A stretch of DNA of 64,000 nt, from contig JAPEIS010000010.1 in the NCBI GenBank assembly GCA_029531795.1, positions 2,170,001 through 2,234,000 on the forward strand, written 5' to 3'. This DNA is from Sclerotinia nivalis. Taxonomy: Eukaryota > Ascomycota > Leotiomycetes > Helotiales > Sclerotiniaceae. Below the pieces are notes generated by a model. The model was not told the DNA's origin. It made no database searches and saw only the letters and a list, made by a program, of their open reading frames with translations. The position numbers were made by a program, and so were the translations under genes. Below are positions 33,344-44,825 of the stretch, piece after piece (the first letter of the stretch is position 1; each line of letters begins with the position of its first letter).

Positions 33344-35318
33344 ATGTCTCTTCCAACTTCCATGAAAGCTTTGAGGTATGTGCAGCTTCTTACTTTAACT
33401 CAACACTTTTGAGGTACAGCATCAAACACAATGATCTGATCAATGTATCCAATAATCCGGACTGCAATCCCATTTGAATTGTTGAAAATGCTTCAATCAT
33501 TTCAATAAGTCGTTGTTCCAAATAGGTTCAATGATCAAAATGGGTTCAATCTTCAAAAGTGCCTTGTTGGATTACAATCCGGGTCATTGACCCAACCTCC
33601 ACTAGGAGAAGAAGACAAACAAAGGATCAACGCTAACATAAATAAATTCAAAAAGATACTCCAAGCCAGAAGAATATGGAATCGTCCAAGTTCCTCTCCC
33701 AAAGCTCCGCGATAACGATGTCTTGGTAAAGGTCAAGGCCTGTGGTGTCTGCGGAACCGATTTGCACATCCACGAAGGAGAATTCATTGCAAAGGTATGT
33801 GCGAAATCCTCTTTATATGTGTGAATTGGAAGAATGTCGTTTTGTTTCCCCACCATGACGTTCACCAATTAAGACGAATATGCGGGTTGATAATATAACA
33901 CCTGGATGGGTACTTTGGGGTTTACATACTTTTAAGCTAAACACATTGGGGTGACTGACTTTAATTATCTTATGAGGGCAAAGGCTAATATGACGTATTA
34001 TAGTTCCCTCTTATTCCTGGTACGCTACATTTCCTTCTTTCAACTGGTTGCTTCGACTATTCGATTTTGTTTGGCTGGTGAAGGCATTTGCGTCTCTTGG
34101 CGAATGTAATGATACACAATACATTTGGTCGGAGCCATGAACACAAACTTTCTTAAAAAACCATCCTCCAGTAGAGGTTGATGATCCACAGACTGTTCTA
34201 ATTCAGAATCTTACATGGATCCAATCGGAAGAGTTTCCACTTTTCCCCTGCCCGCAATGCTACATTCTAATAAGAGTCCGATCAGATGTCTAACATTGGG
34301 ACTCTCTAGGACATGAAACTGTCGGTGTTATTGCTGCTACTGGACCTAAGGTCAAGGGCTTCAAGGTTGGTGACAGAGTTGTAGCTGAGTCAGTATTGTT
34401 CAATCATGTCATTGTACAATGTACTAACCTCTTCACAGTAACTCCGAACTTTGTGAGGAATGTTTCTACTGCCGTCGTGGTCAACTCTTGCTTTGCGAGA
34501 ACTTCAACGCTCACGGTGTTACTATGGGTAAGCTCATTGTCTATTGCAATCAAGTACCAAAGCTAATTCAATCTAGATGGTGGTTTCGCAGAATACTGTG
34601 CCTACCCAGCCGCAAAGGTTTTCAAGATTGAGAACCTCTCAGATGTTGATGCCACACTCCTCGAGCCAGCCTCATGCGCTGCTCATGGTCTTGAGAAGAT
34701 TGCACCAAAGATGGGTTCTTCCGTCCTCATGTTCGGTGCTGGACCAACTGGTCTTGTTCTTGCTCAATTGCTCAGACAAAATGGTGGATGCAAGGTCGTC
34801 CTCGCTGCACCAGGTGGTCTTAAGATGGATCTTGCCAAGAAGCTCGATGCTGCTGATATCTATATCGAACTTTCCCGTGATAACCCAGAGGCTCAATTCC
34901 AACAAATCAAGGATGAGAACAAATATGGTTTCGATATCGTCGTTGAAGCTACCGGAAGCGCTAAGATCCTCGAAGATGCCATCAACTACGTTCGTCGTGG
35001 AGGTAAGCTCGTAGTCTATGGTGTCTACAGCAGTTCTGCTAGAGTTACTTGGCCACCATCTAAGATTTTCGGTGATGAGATTACCATTCTTGGTTCTTTC
35101 TCCGAAACTTATATGTTCCGTAAGTTTAAAATCTACTTATCTATGTACGTGGATTCTGTTGCTAACAATATATAGCTGCCGCTATCGATTACCTTGATTC
35201 AGGCAAGGTTAAGGTTGAAGGTATTGTCAACAAGACCTTCAAGCTTGAACAATGGGGTGAGGCTTTGGAATCTATCAAGAACAAGAGTGCTATTAAGGCA
35301 GCTATTGTTTTTGATTAG
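33344..35318 (+). CDS. Zinc-dependent medium-chain dehydrogenase (arabinitol/sorbitol-type)
   Basis: Seven exons (33344-33375, 33656-33794, 34004-34019, 34310-34388, 34439-34527, 34577-35119, 35176-35318) encode 346 residues. Catalytic zinc ligands lie in ACGVCGTDLHIHEGEF and PGHETVGVI. The structural zinc tetrad is CEECFYCRRGQLLLC. The Rossmann motif is GAGPTGLVLAQLL, and LLEPASCAAHG is also conserved. The set matches MDR-family polyol dehydrogenases such as fungal D-arabinitol, xylitol or sorbitol dehydrogenases. Substrate and NAD/NADP choice are not settled from sequence. Exon 3 is only 16 nt and the three 5' introns total about 780 nt. No targeting signal is seen, so it should be cytosolic. 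Confidence 0.88.
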
Positions 35319-35981
35319 ATTATTTGTATGATTGGGAGTCAAATAAAATGACATAATGGAATGTTCTGCCCAGACATTTGAGATATACCTTTAAAAAGAG
35401 CTCTTTTAGCTAGATGCGAATTATCTCGATAGAGATAGATTACTTTACGATTGAATGAAAAATAATTTACTGAATGAATGTTTGTTATGATTTGAGTGAA
35501 ATTTTGTTGAGTGGTATTGAGTCTTCGTTGAATGGCCTGTAAGGTCTGGCGTTGAGGATCTAGATTGATCAAATATCACTTAGTCGTTCGCTCATTCACT
35601 CATATATTTACTCAATCTTTTATTTATTTCCCTATTTCGCTTACTCACTTAGATACTTACTCATTTATCCAATCATCTAATCAATCGGTGAATTATTAGA
35701 TCAGAATGAGATGTTGTATGAAAAAGCTTTTCCGGGGACTTACGTATTTCTCAAAAGGATATTAGATTAGATCAGATTAAAGGTTTTGGGAAACGAGATT
35801 TTATAATCAGGGATTTGGGGAAGCTGGAACTTTTGGAAGGTTATGTAGTGAGATATGTATGGTGTTGATTTGGAGGGGAGAAAGGGGGTTGGGTAGAAGG
35901 AAAGAGGAGGGAGGGAGGGAAGGGAGGAAAGGGAGAGAAGGGAGGGAAGATGGTTGCTTGGTTGGGTTTAAGAGGGAAAGT

Positions 35982-36005
35982 GGGGTTTGGGGTTTGGGGT
36001 TGGGG
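35982..36005 (+). repeat. G-quadruplex-type motif
   Basis: Four GGGG runs are separated by TTT, TTT and TT, a textbook G-quadruplex pattern within the polypurine tract. Confidence 0.75.
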
Positions 36006-36038
36006 ATGAGAGGAGAGGGGGGGAGAGGGATGAAAGGG

Positions 36039-36396
36039 GGATGATTTGAAGAAAAGAATACAAGATAGAGAAGGTAGGATGGGATAGGATAGGAGTGGGA
36101 GGTGGAGGTGGAAGGGAGGATGATGAGGAAGGTGGAAGGTGGAAGGTGGAAGGTGGAAGGTGGAAGGGAGGATGATGAGGAAAGTGGATGGGAGTAGGGG
36201 TGGGAGAAGAAGGTAAAGGGGAAGATGAAAAAAAAAGAAAAGGGATAGAATAAGGATGGGGGTAAGAGGAAGGGCGAGAGTAAGGGAAAGAATGAAAGAG
36301 TATAATAAAGGAAATATAATGTAAAAAAGGATAATTTGAAGAAAAGGATATCAGATAGATTAGCTGGGATGGGAATAGGATAGGAGTGGGAGGTGC
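36039..36396 (+). repeat. Duplicated purine-rich block with GGAAGGT microsatellite
   Basis: The blocks at about 36039-36112 and 36329-36396 share GGATRATTTGAAGAAAAG and GGATAGGAGTGGGAGGTG with the same spacing. Between them lie more than five tandem GGAAGGT units at about 36127-36166. Confidence 0.7.
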
Positions 36397-36905
36397 GGGT
36401 GAAAGGGGGGATGAAGACGGGAGGGGGGATGAGATATAAAGTGGAAGGTTGGTGTTGTGAGGTAGGGCAGTGAGGCAGTGAGAGAGTGAAAGATGGTATA
36501 TACGTGTGTGTATAGGATAGATCAAGACTTAATATAAATGATAAGAATATATTATCAATAAATGAATATATTTAAAAATAGAAAACGAAGTAAGAGGGAA
36601 GATAAGATGATTACTAATTTGTTTATTGTTATATAAGAGTAGAAATAGTAGAATGAATAATTGGATGAAACTTTTCTTCCGCCAAAGATAAATAAAATCA
36701 GGACTCTGAGATGTAAAAATGTTGAAATTCGTTAGAGAGGGTAAGGATATCAGGTAGAGATCATGTAAAAGGCTTTATGAACTATGGTTTTATACTCGAG
36801 TATTCTCATTCATATTCACTTCAACTAATTCCTCATTTTCAAAACCCTAGGCATACCCATATCCATCTTCATCCACCCCATCTTTCTCTCCTCCATTCCT
36901 CCACC

Positions 36906-38373
36906 TCATCTAAAATAGACCACCATCTCCCCCGCCAACCTTATCCCCACCGCACTAACCAACTCCGCAATAATCCCCTTAATACTATTCGTATCCATCA
37001 CACTATCATTTTCCCAACTAATCAGTTCATGCGTCTCGTGATCACTTTGTCCGACGCGGATTTTGATGTTATTTAGAGGGGCTTTTGTTAAAATATCAGA
37101 TTTGGAGAGGAGACCTGGCATTGAGCGTTCGAAGATGGGTATGGTGTCGTCGTCATCTGAGTCTGAGTCCGTGGTTGTGTGGTTTGTGCCCGCTTCTGGA
37201 TCTTGGTCCGAAGATTCAGTAGTCGATTGCGCCTCGCTAACATATTTCTTCTCATCTAATTTCCTCCTCAATTTTTCATCAAATAGTATCCAGGAATATG
37301 TTTCCGGATCTAGAACATATTGAGGACTATAATCCCCTTTATATCTCATTTTCACACAACTATGAATATAAAACCCCGCATACCAATATTGATATCCTTT
37401 TTCTTTTGCTAAAGAAATTTCTCTTAATGCGCCTAGTTTTCCAAAACCATGAGAATGTACAGATTCATGATACATGAAGTATACTGCACTGACGCATTTT
37501 GGGAGAAGATCCAGAACACCGACTGCGACTAATTTTCCATCGAGGCGATAACATTGGTGGTAGGATCCTAAGTGTTTGGTTTTACCGTCGATTGTTGAAG
37601 TACTTCGGGGTAAGGGAGATGAACAGAGAAAATTCTTGAATCCTCCTCTGCTAATTTTACTTGGCGGATCATGATGAACTATTCGTTGATAATTCTCAAA
37701 AATAGTATATTTCTCCTCAGTAAACTCGTCGGTTTCCAGTGTAACAGTAAGAGAATGAGCTGGTTCTGGGGGTGTCTTAATTTGTTCCTTCTCTCCCTCA
37801 TGAATTCTTTCCTGAAGATCAAAATTCGTATTACGTTTCTTGGCTTGCTCGCGTGATTTGGGGTATAATCTGGCTGCTTCTTTTGTATAGGTATGTCCTA
37901 GGATAAAGTTGTTGAAACGATTGACAACTTGTCGTTGATCCTTGGTTGGGTGGAACTGGTGAGAATCAAGACGGATGGTATATTGTGGACAACATGATTT
38001 CCTTAGATCTGGTTTGTAGAGTAAGGTACCTGAACGCCTCCATCCTCGATCAAGAAGCCCTTGGTAGAATTCTGGTTGTAGTTTTCGAGTTTTTGCGTAA
38101 TACGAAAAGCCTAGATACATAAATAAATAAATGGTCTTTGCGCTATATGAAAACTTGAGTCAAGCCATTGAGCAACAAAGGTAGAAAGTCAATATGGAGT
38201 ATATGAAAGAAAGGAGAGAAGTTCTTGAATCAGAGGCACAGGTGATGAAGAAGATAGGACATGATAATGCCAATGATACAGTTCTGTGAGTTGATAATTG
38301 AAATATGTAACTAACTTCCTGAATTATTGTGACAATATCCGCAACTATTATTACTGTAGCCTAGAGATCGCAT
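36906..38373 (-). CDS. ATE1: Arginyl-tRNA--protein transferase Ate1
   Basis: Exon 1 (38373-38316) encodes MRSLGYSNNSCGYCHNNSG. It joins exon 2 (38110-36906) across a 205-nt GTTAGT...TCTAG intron, giving 420 residues. The N-terminal CGYC plus CCPQYTIRLD provide the four cysteines of the Fe-S-binding N-terminal domain. DRGWRRSGTLLYKPD, RFNNFILG, GSYHQCYRLDGKLVAVGVLD, YFMYHESVHSHGFGKLGALR and YWYAGFYIHSCVKMRYKGDY are Ate1 signatures. The enzyme transfers Arg from Arg-tRNA to N-terminal Asp, Glu or oxidised Cys in the Arg/N-degron pathway. An Asp/Ser-rich stretch (TTDSDSDDDDTIP) near the C-terminus is lineage-specific. Confidence 0.93.
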
Positions 38374-40520
38374 GAATCAAGTCAGTAAGTTAATCATTTT
38401 CATCATATTATTCCTTTTCAAAAAGATACTGAAATCTGCAGTGACATTTGCATCTCGTGCTACAATATAAACCGGGTGATGATATTTTCGAGTCAAAATG
38501 CGGGACCGGGGAAGAGGAATTAAACAACTTCATTGGAATGATCGTGATGAATATGGAGTGTAACACTTGTGTGACTTTGGGTTTTGAATTTCTGGTTCAG
38601 CCGTGTTTCTGGGAACTGGATGAAGCGGGGTTATTGTCAAACCACAATGAAGGGGATGGTGATGGTGACCAATAACTATGTCTTTCAAATTTCCTGCGAT
38701 ATATCGGAAAGTATACGATGTACGATGTAGTACCACTACTAAGTAGGTACAATACATTCACACATTTTGTACAGTATACACACAGTATGCAGTGTGACAA
38801 AAGAAAGGAAAATGCAAATGGGAATTGGAACAACGTTTGGTGACGGAGAGAACGAATTGTCATCGAGCCATTTACCCACGAGGTCAGTTCATTGGCCAAT
38901 GATGAAAATCAAAATCAATATTGGGGGTTTTCTAGCTTTTCCAATAGATGAACGTTGGAACTTACCCAGGGGCGATAGAAGCGAGACCGGGGCTTGCATG
39001 ACGCAGAAATAGCCAAAGGTGACAAGACTGATATTGGCGATGAGAGATGATATTTTATGAATACAGGTACGAAAAGAGTATTCGCCGAACTGAAAGTGGC
39101 AGAGATTGGGAATGAGAGTGGAAATGAGTGTTCCCAGTGAGTAGGGAAGTGAGGGAAGTGAGGGAAGTGAGAGAAGTGAGAGAAGTGAGGATAGAGAGTG
39201 GTAATTAATAGGTTTATGACTGTCAAGCCCGCGTTCAAGAAAGATAAGTGGGAGACTAGAATGAAGTTTGAATGTCGTAAGTTAATTGTTCCAACAACAA
39301 TGTTTAATTCCTGCCTTTGAATAAGGTGTAATAAATGTGTAATAATGAATAACCAATCGCGCAGAGGTTTCTCGCTGGTGGGGATGCATACACACTTTGA
39401 TATGATTTTGTGGTTCTGTATTGTGTTGTACTGTACAGTTGATGGATTGATATTGTGATTGACGGATAAACAAGCCCGCTTCCGTTCGCTGCTCGCGGCT
39501 CAATTCAAATCTGTTTGCCGTTCAACCGCTTTGCAAAAATTTCGGCGTGAGTAAAGTGTAGGTAGGCAGGTAATGGTTGATTGATTGGAGATAAGAAATT
39601 GTGTGTACCATGTATGTTGTATGGTACTGACTGACTGTACTCAGAATCATCGTATGGTAAAAGGGTAAAACATACCTAACTATTAAAACCTAACAACGCG
39701 TGTATCAGTAATTCCCCTTCCTCGTAATCGTAGTTGTACCTAGAGTAGATAGTGGCTCTTGTGTTGAAATCAATACCAACTAGCTGACTAGGGGGGAGAT
39801 CAGGAAACGCGATATATGATTTGCATATAGACAAGGCAAGGAACCTGTTCAGTTGAGGGACTCTTCAAAAGATATCTCCAAAATTACGACTCGGTAAGCC
39901 TCACTCAGCCCCTATATAGATGAATATGCAATTATGAACGGCTAGATTCCCGAATGGTACTGTAGATATATTGCCGGTTATCAAGATTGAAGCTGTTTGA
40001 TGCAGAAAAGACAGGCTCAAAGTGTAGTAGTTAATAATGGCAGGCTAATATCGACAGCCACTCATCACTCATTACTCCAGCTTCTAGATCGTACTATATA
40101 TTCGTACCTGGAATGTACCAAGCTCGATCAAGTGTGATCTGATGAATGCATTCACAATTTCCATGCGTAATTAGAACATTGGCAATCATATAGTTAACTC
40201 GATGAGGTAGATATTACTAATCTAGTACTTAAGGCCCACTTCTCTAGAGCTTTGAAAATTGATTAGGTTTTTAATCGAATTTCTTATAAAAAATCTAGAA
40301 AATCGTTTTCTAAATTATATATAATATATATATTTTATAATTACTCAATATATTCACATCGGTGATTTCTGTATTAGGAAACGCTGAATGCGGCCGCCAA
40401 TGCAAGGTTCGCCACAAGGCCTTTACGCAAACCCCGCGATCAAGCCCTTTGTCTAACCACTCAAATTGATACTGGCCTGAACTTGATGAAGTACACAGGG
40501 CACGACTTTCTTCATCCTTT
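38374..40520. other. Gene-poor intergenic region, 2.1 kb
   Basis: No supported gene is seen. It holds the ATE1 promoter, a GGAAGTGAG minisatellite (39145-39189) and an AT-rich patch (40240-40350) upstream of the HNH gene. Confidence 0.5.
39145..39189 (+). repeat. GGAAGTGAG minisatellite, 5 units
   Basis: Nine-base units are repeated head to tail. The last two carry AGAAGTGAG. Confidence 0.8.
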
Positions 40521-40570
40521 AACATCCATCAAACATCAAGACACGAACATCCATCAAACATGGAGACACG
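40521..40570 (+). repeat. 25-bp tandem duplication in the HNH gene leader
   Basis: The two units, starting at 40521 and 40546, each read AACATCCATCAAACAT, then CAAGACACG or GGAGACACG. A partial third unit (AACATCGATA) follows just before the start codon. Confidence 0.85.
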
Positions 40571-40583
40571 AACATCGATATAA
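40560..40583 (+). promoter_or_regulatory. uORF overlapping the HNH start codon (TAATG)
   Basis: An ATG created in the second 25-bp unit opens a 7-residue frame (METRTSI). Its TAA stop shares its last A with the ATG at 40583-40585. This stop-start overlap could allow termination-reinitiation or limit translation. It matters only if transcription starts upstream of 40560. Confidence 0.6.
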
Positions 40584-41895
40584 TGGCAGATATTAACTGC
40601 AACGTCAATACAACGGAAAATTATAATCTCCCTACCGTAGAGCGAGTAGCTTTACTAAAGCAATTGCAAGAAGCAATCGGCGATGTACCACCTCACTTTT
40701 GGGCTGCTTGCCAGATTTGTGACTTGGATGCCCTTAAAGGCTTAATCAAGTGTGGTTGCAAATGCCCCGGGGTCCTTCGTATATTCGCTCAACATACTGA
40801 CAAAATGGCATACTATTGTGAAGTAAAATTTATTCCTCCGCTTTAGCTCTAGCTAATATTTATAGGGGGTGTATGTCTTCTAAAACGTAGTCTCTGTCAT
40901 CACCACCGAAAACACCAACATTGGTGGAGGGCCCATCACTTTCTACTCGATCTGCAAAGAGACAGAAACCTTCAGATTCGCCAGCAGTACTACACCGAAA
41001 CCAGAAAGTTAGATGTTTGGCTGAAGAAAGAGACAAATCTTGCTGTGTTTTAACAGGGCAATCGTCAATAGAAGTAGCTCATATATACCCACGTCACTCG
41101 ATCAAACACCAGGAAGAAGACTTGTTTGGGCAACGGCATATCTTTTGGGATCACTTAAGGAGCTTCTGGCCTAAGGAGAAGATTGCAGTCTGGGAAGCAG
41201 AACTTTTCCCAGCAGGTATAAATGGATTTGGTATAGAAAAAGTCGATAACCTTATTACATTATCGCGTAATGCACACGATATGTGGGCCCGAGGAGCATT
41301 TGCTCTTAAACCAATCTCCGAGTCAAACGATAAAACAACCTTAAAAGTGCAGTTCTTTTGGCAAAAAAAGCAAACCGATCTTCAGCAAACAATGAGTCTC
41401 TTGACTACACCTTTCTCTACTGAAGGTCTGGACGAAAATATAGGAGCATATCATAGAGTAGATGCAGTAGGCACTACACGGTTGTATAGGGATAGGGACG
41501 GTGAAAAACTCCGATCTGGCGACTATTTCACATTTCAAACCGAAGACCCGGAAACAAAGCCATTGCCTAGTTTTGCACTTCTTGAGCTGCAATGGTTCCT
41601 TCAGCGTATACTAGGGATGGTGGGTGCTGCTGATGTTGATTTGCCGTCTTTGTCAGAATCGGGCTCGGACTTGGACGATGAGATTTACGAGGAGATGTAC
41701 GAGGAGGATTATGATGTTCCAGGTTTTGAACTTGACACAGTAGGGAATCCGTCTTTGTTATCCTCTGAGCCTTTATCTTCTCCAACAAAAACTTCCTCAA
41801 TCCAACTCGTATACGACGACCTTCCGATGCACTTTGGGCATCATGTAGAGGAGGTAGAAGATAGAGCTGAAGAAGGCAGAGATATAGCTATGTAA
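40583..41895 (+). CDS. HNH-nuclease-domain protein (HNH_2 type), function unknown
   Basis: Exon 1 (40583-40822) and exon 2 (40891-41895) join over a 68-nt intron with an AGCTAAT branch site, in phase 0, giving 414 residues. Residues about 1-80 form a helical lead containing FWAACQICDLDALKGLIKCG. The HNH-like core runs from CCVLTGQSSIEVAHIYPRHS to NLITLSRNAHDMWARGAFAL. There the A-H-I pair and the N-x-x-x-L-x-x-x-x-H pattern match the betabetaalpha metal site of fungal HNH_2 proteins. A C-terminal acidic Glu/Asp-rich tail (SESGSDLDDEIYEEMYEEDY) follows. Such proteins are common and unstudied in filamentous ascomycetes. DNA cleavage is inferred from the fold only. It stands alone with AT-rich flanks. 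Confidence 0.78.
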
Positions 41896-42974
41896 GGAAG
41901 ACTATAAGGAAGACTAGCAGGAAGACTTTGCACGCTTTTGCAATGTATTATAACAAATCACCTCCTTGCTAGCCTAATAATATATTGTGCTTTGTATTCT
42001 AGGATTTCGAGGAATTCTATAAGAGATACTGCTAAAGGCGGGGGCTATATCACTAATACCTAGAAAATAGTAGCATTAGAGCCTACTGAAAGTTCTTTGA
42101 ATATATCTACTTATTTATAGATCGATAAAGAGTCTACTATTGTAATATAAACGTTATAATTAGAGTACCGATGTATAGATCAGTGAAGAGCGTACTATTG
42201 TAACTATTAACATTATACAAGAACCATTCAAGAATGAATCATAAAGTACAATAGCTACTACCGTGCTCATTATTCTGCGATAGAAGATTTTCAAGAAGTT
42301 AAATATAAATAATACCCGTTTTAGTTGTTTATCTAACTACATGAAAAACTACAAGTATTTTATCTAATTGTTCAACTCCGATACCGATATTGAAAACAAG
42401 GCACGAGACATAGAACAATAGTATCAAAATAATCTAAGCTAGAACAAGCCCTTTTTTCTCTCTCTCTTTAACCTCCGTTTGCTCCGAATTTCTTTCACAC
42501 AAACCTGAAAAAGCTTACAGTTTAATTAGAAACTAGCGGATGTTGTTGTTGTGGCAAGCCTTGCCGTACCTGATTGAGTAATAACCTTAACACCCTCACA
42601 ATCAGTCAATTCGGATTCAATTCAGTCATTATTCAAAACTTCAAAGGAGGCTCAATCTACACACAACTCAAGCCCTTAACCTTTTTTTTTTTTTTCCAAA
42701 GCTCGAATTATCTGATACATTTCCAACACATAATGACAATCAATTGAAATTAAATTAAGTCCGTCTTAAATTCTACAATATTGAATACTAAGTACGATAA
42801 CATGCACGATTGCGCTTCTTGATCCTTTTTTAAGAAAAAAAAAGTACAGTAGCCTACTTTCTCACAGCCGAACTTTATCTCCAACGAACTCCTCTTGATC
42901 ATTCGATTCACAACAACAAATTGTGCTTCCTGCACTGTGCATCAGCACCCTACAGGTGAAGCATCGCCTTCATC
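41896..42974. other. AT-rich intergenic region
   Basis: No gene is seen. AT-rich sequence includes a T-run at 42681-42696 and an A-run at 42834-42842. The DIPP gene promoter lies at the right end. Confidence 0.5.
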
Positions 42975-43559
42975 ATGGCAACTGGTCTTCCTATGGAGTC
43001 TCGTACTGGGAGAAATAATCAACGTACGTTTGCAATTCCTCCATGATATTTGGCGCATCGTATCTTAACCCCTACATTCCCCTATTTCCAAATCCGGAAT
43101 GTTTATGAACTTACATTCTTCCTTTGGAATATAGGTTATGGCCCAGAAGGAGAAAGACTCGTTGCAGGAGTTGTGCCTTTGAACGAAGCAAAAACTCACG
43201 TCCTACTCATACAATCTACACGTCGGAACGCATGGGTTCTACCTAAGGGGGGATGGGAAACCGATGAAGAATGCACCGAAGCAGCACAACGTGAAGCATG
43301 GGAAGAGGCAGGAATAGTTTGTACCGTCGATTACGATTTAGGTCAGATCACCGAGACTAGAACTGCGAAGCAAATCTCGAAAAATGCACCCAAAGCACTC
43401 TACCAATTCTACCAAGTCACTGTCACCAGCGAAGAAAGAGAATGGCCAGAAATGCATAAGAGGAATCGAAAGTGGGCGACATATTCAGAGGCAAAGCAGG
43501 ATCTTCAAGAACGTCCGGAGTTATTACAGGCTCTTGAACGTTGCACCATTCAACGGTAG
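42975..43559 (+). CDS. Nudix diphosphoinositol-polyphosphate phosphohydrolase (Aps1/DIPP type)
   Basis: Exon 1 (42975-43023) and exon 2 (43135-43559) give 157 residues. The Nudix box is visible as GGWETDEECTEAAQREAWEE followed by AGI, with the preceding strand WVLPKGG. This is the pattern of DIPP/Aps1 enzymes, which remove the beta-phosphate of PP-InsP5 and also cleave diadenosine polyphosphates. The length and the C-terminal RKWATYSEAKQDLQERPELL segment fit a single-domain cytosolic member. The N-terminal exon supplies only 16 residues (MATGLPMESRTGRNNQ). The intron is GTACGT...ATATAG. Physiological substrate preference is inferred from the family. Confidence 0.9.
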
Positions 43560-44825
43560 CCTTGGGGGCCCGGTGTTTATTCTCCAACAATATCTGTGGG
43601 TGTCTGTGGACGGTCGCGAAATACCATACACGGGGCACGTTGTACGATATACGATATATTCCTATCCGATCGAGTCGGAATTGAGCAAAAATAAGTTTGA
43701 GGTCGATCGCATACGCCAGTGCCAATTTCAGTTATTCGACAGAGTTATGGATACCGGGTTCCGTCGAACAATAAGTCAAAAATTATTTTGAGGATTTTAT
43801 ATTGGGTTGGTTGGTTTTCTTCAAGAAAATTGCTGCTTTACTTTTTTTTTCGTCTGCACTAGATGGCAAAATAAAGTCGGATCTAATGCAGTGTGTTCTC
43901 ACTCGCTCACATGTTTTATGGTCAATTCTCCTGTCTGTTGAACATCTTTTTGGTTTTCGACAGCTTCATTATCACATTTCCCAAAAAGCGCCATGCCATA
44001 TAACATTTTGAGATCTTCATTGAAGTACGTACTTTAGTACCAACTGTACTGTTCTTGCTATATCTACTGAAGTGGGCATTGTTTTTACTAATAGCCCATT
44101 GAAAATTTCAATTAACTTTCAAAACAAAGAGAAGAAAGGAGGATTGATTTGATACTGAATTAATATATGATAGAAAGAAATACAGAGCAATATTATTAAT
44201 ACTAGAATCTCTAGAGAGCAATGTCATTCACATGAGAGTTCGAGAGACAATTTCCTTAATATCAAGATCTGCAGAGCTATTATTAACATTAGAATCTAAG
44301 GAGTAATATCATTTATCAATGGGATTCTCTAGTACAAGTCCATTGTTTCAAAGGCAATTTTCTAAGATCTTATGATATTTCGTTTTTTAACTCTTCAGTA
44401 GACAATCAATGATGGAAGGACATTCAGCATATTCGATAGAAGAGGGCATACAGTACAACTACTAGTCTATTTCACTTTATTACTTATTATAGAGAAATAA
44501 ACATTTAAAATAGACAGCAAAATAATAATACAAAGCAAAAAACCTTACACTTTATTACATTCTAATTCTGATTCTGATATCATTTTGAATCCATTTTCCT
44601 AAGAAATCTTTGCTTAATTCCAACTTCGGTGGGTGCATCTATCAACCGATTGGTCACTACCCATCACAAACATCGCCGAATCTTCTACTTTGACACTATT
44701 CAACCGTACCATTCACCTCTCCACGAACCTCAACTTTCCGAGTTTGTATCACCAACATTGCGGAATGGATTGGTGGAGACTCTTACTATTACGATAACCA
44801 ATTTTTATCTTCAGAGACAAACTAT
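43560..44825. other. Intergenic region, 1.3 kb
   Basis: No supported gene is seen. AT-rich imperfect repeats around TCTARAGAGYAATRTCATT occur at 44200-44320. The last 200 bp are the LSM1 leader. Confidence 0.45.

Larger units (their letters stand above)
35319..36905. other. Convergent intergenic region with polypurine tract
   Basis: The 3' flanks of the dehydrogenase gene and ATE1 meet here. About 600 bp of the plus strand (35870-36480) are nearly all purine and contain the repeats listed below. The 185-codon minus-strand frame across it is a composition artefact. Confidence 0.6.

Noticed and set aside
35968..36525. 185-codon Pro/Ser/Leu-rich minus-strand frame
   Set aside because: It is a stop-free artefact of the polypurine tract, with only repeat-derived residues.
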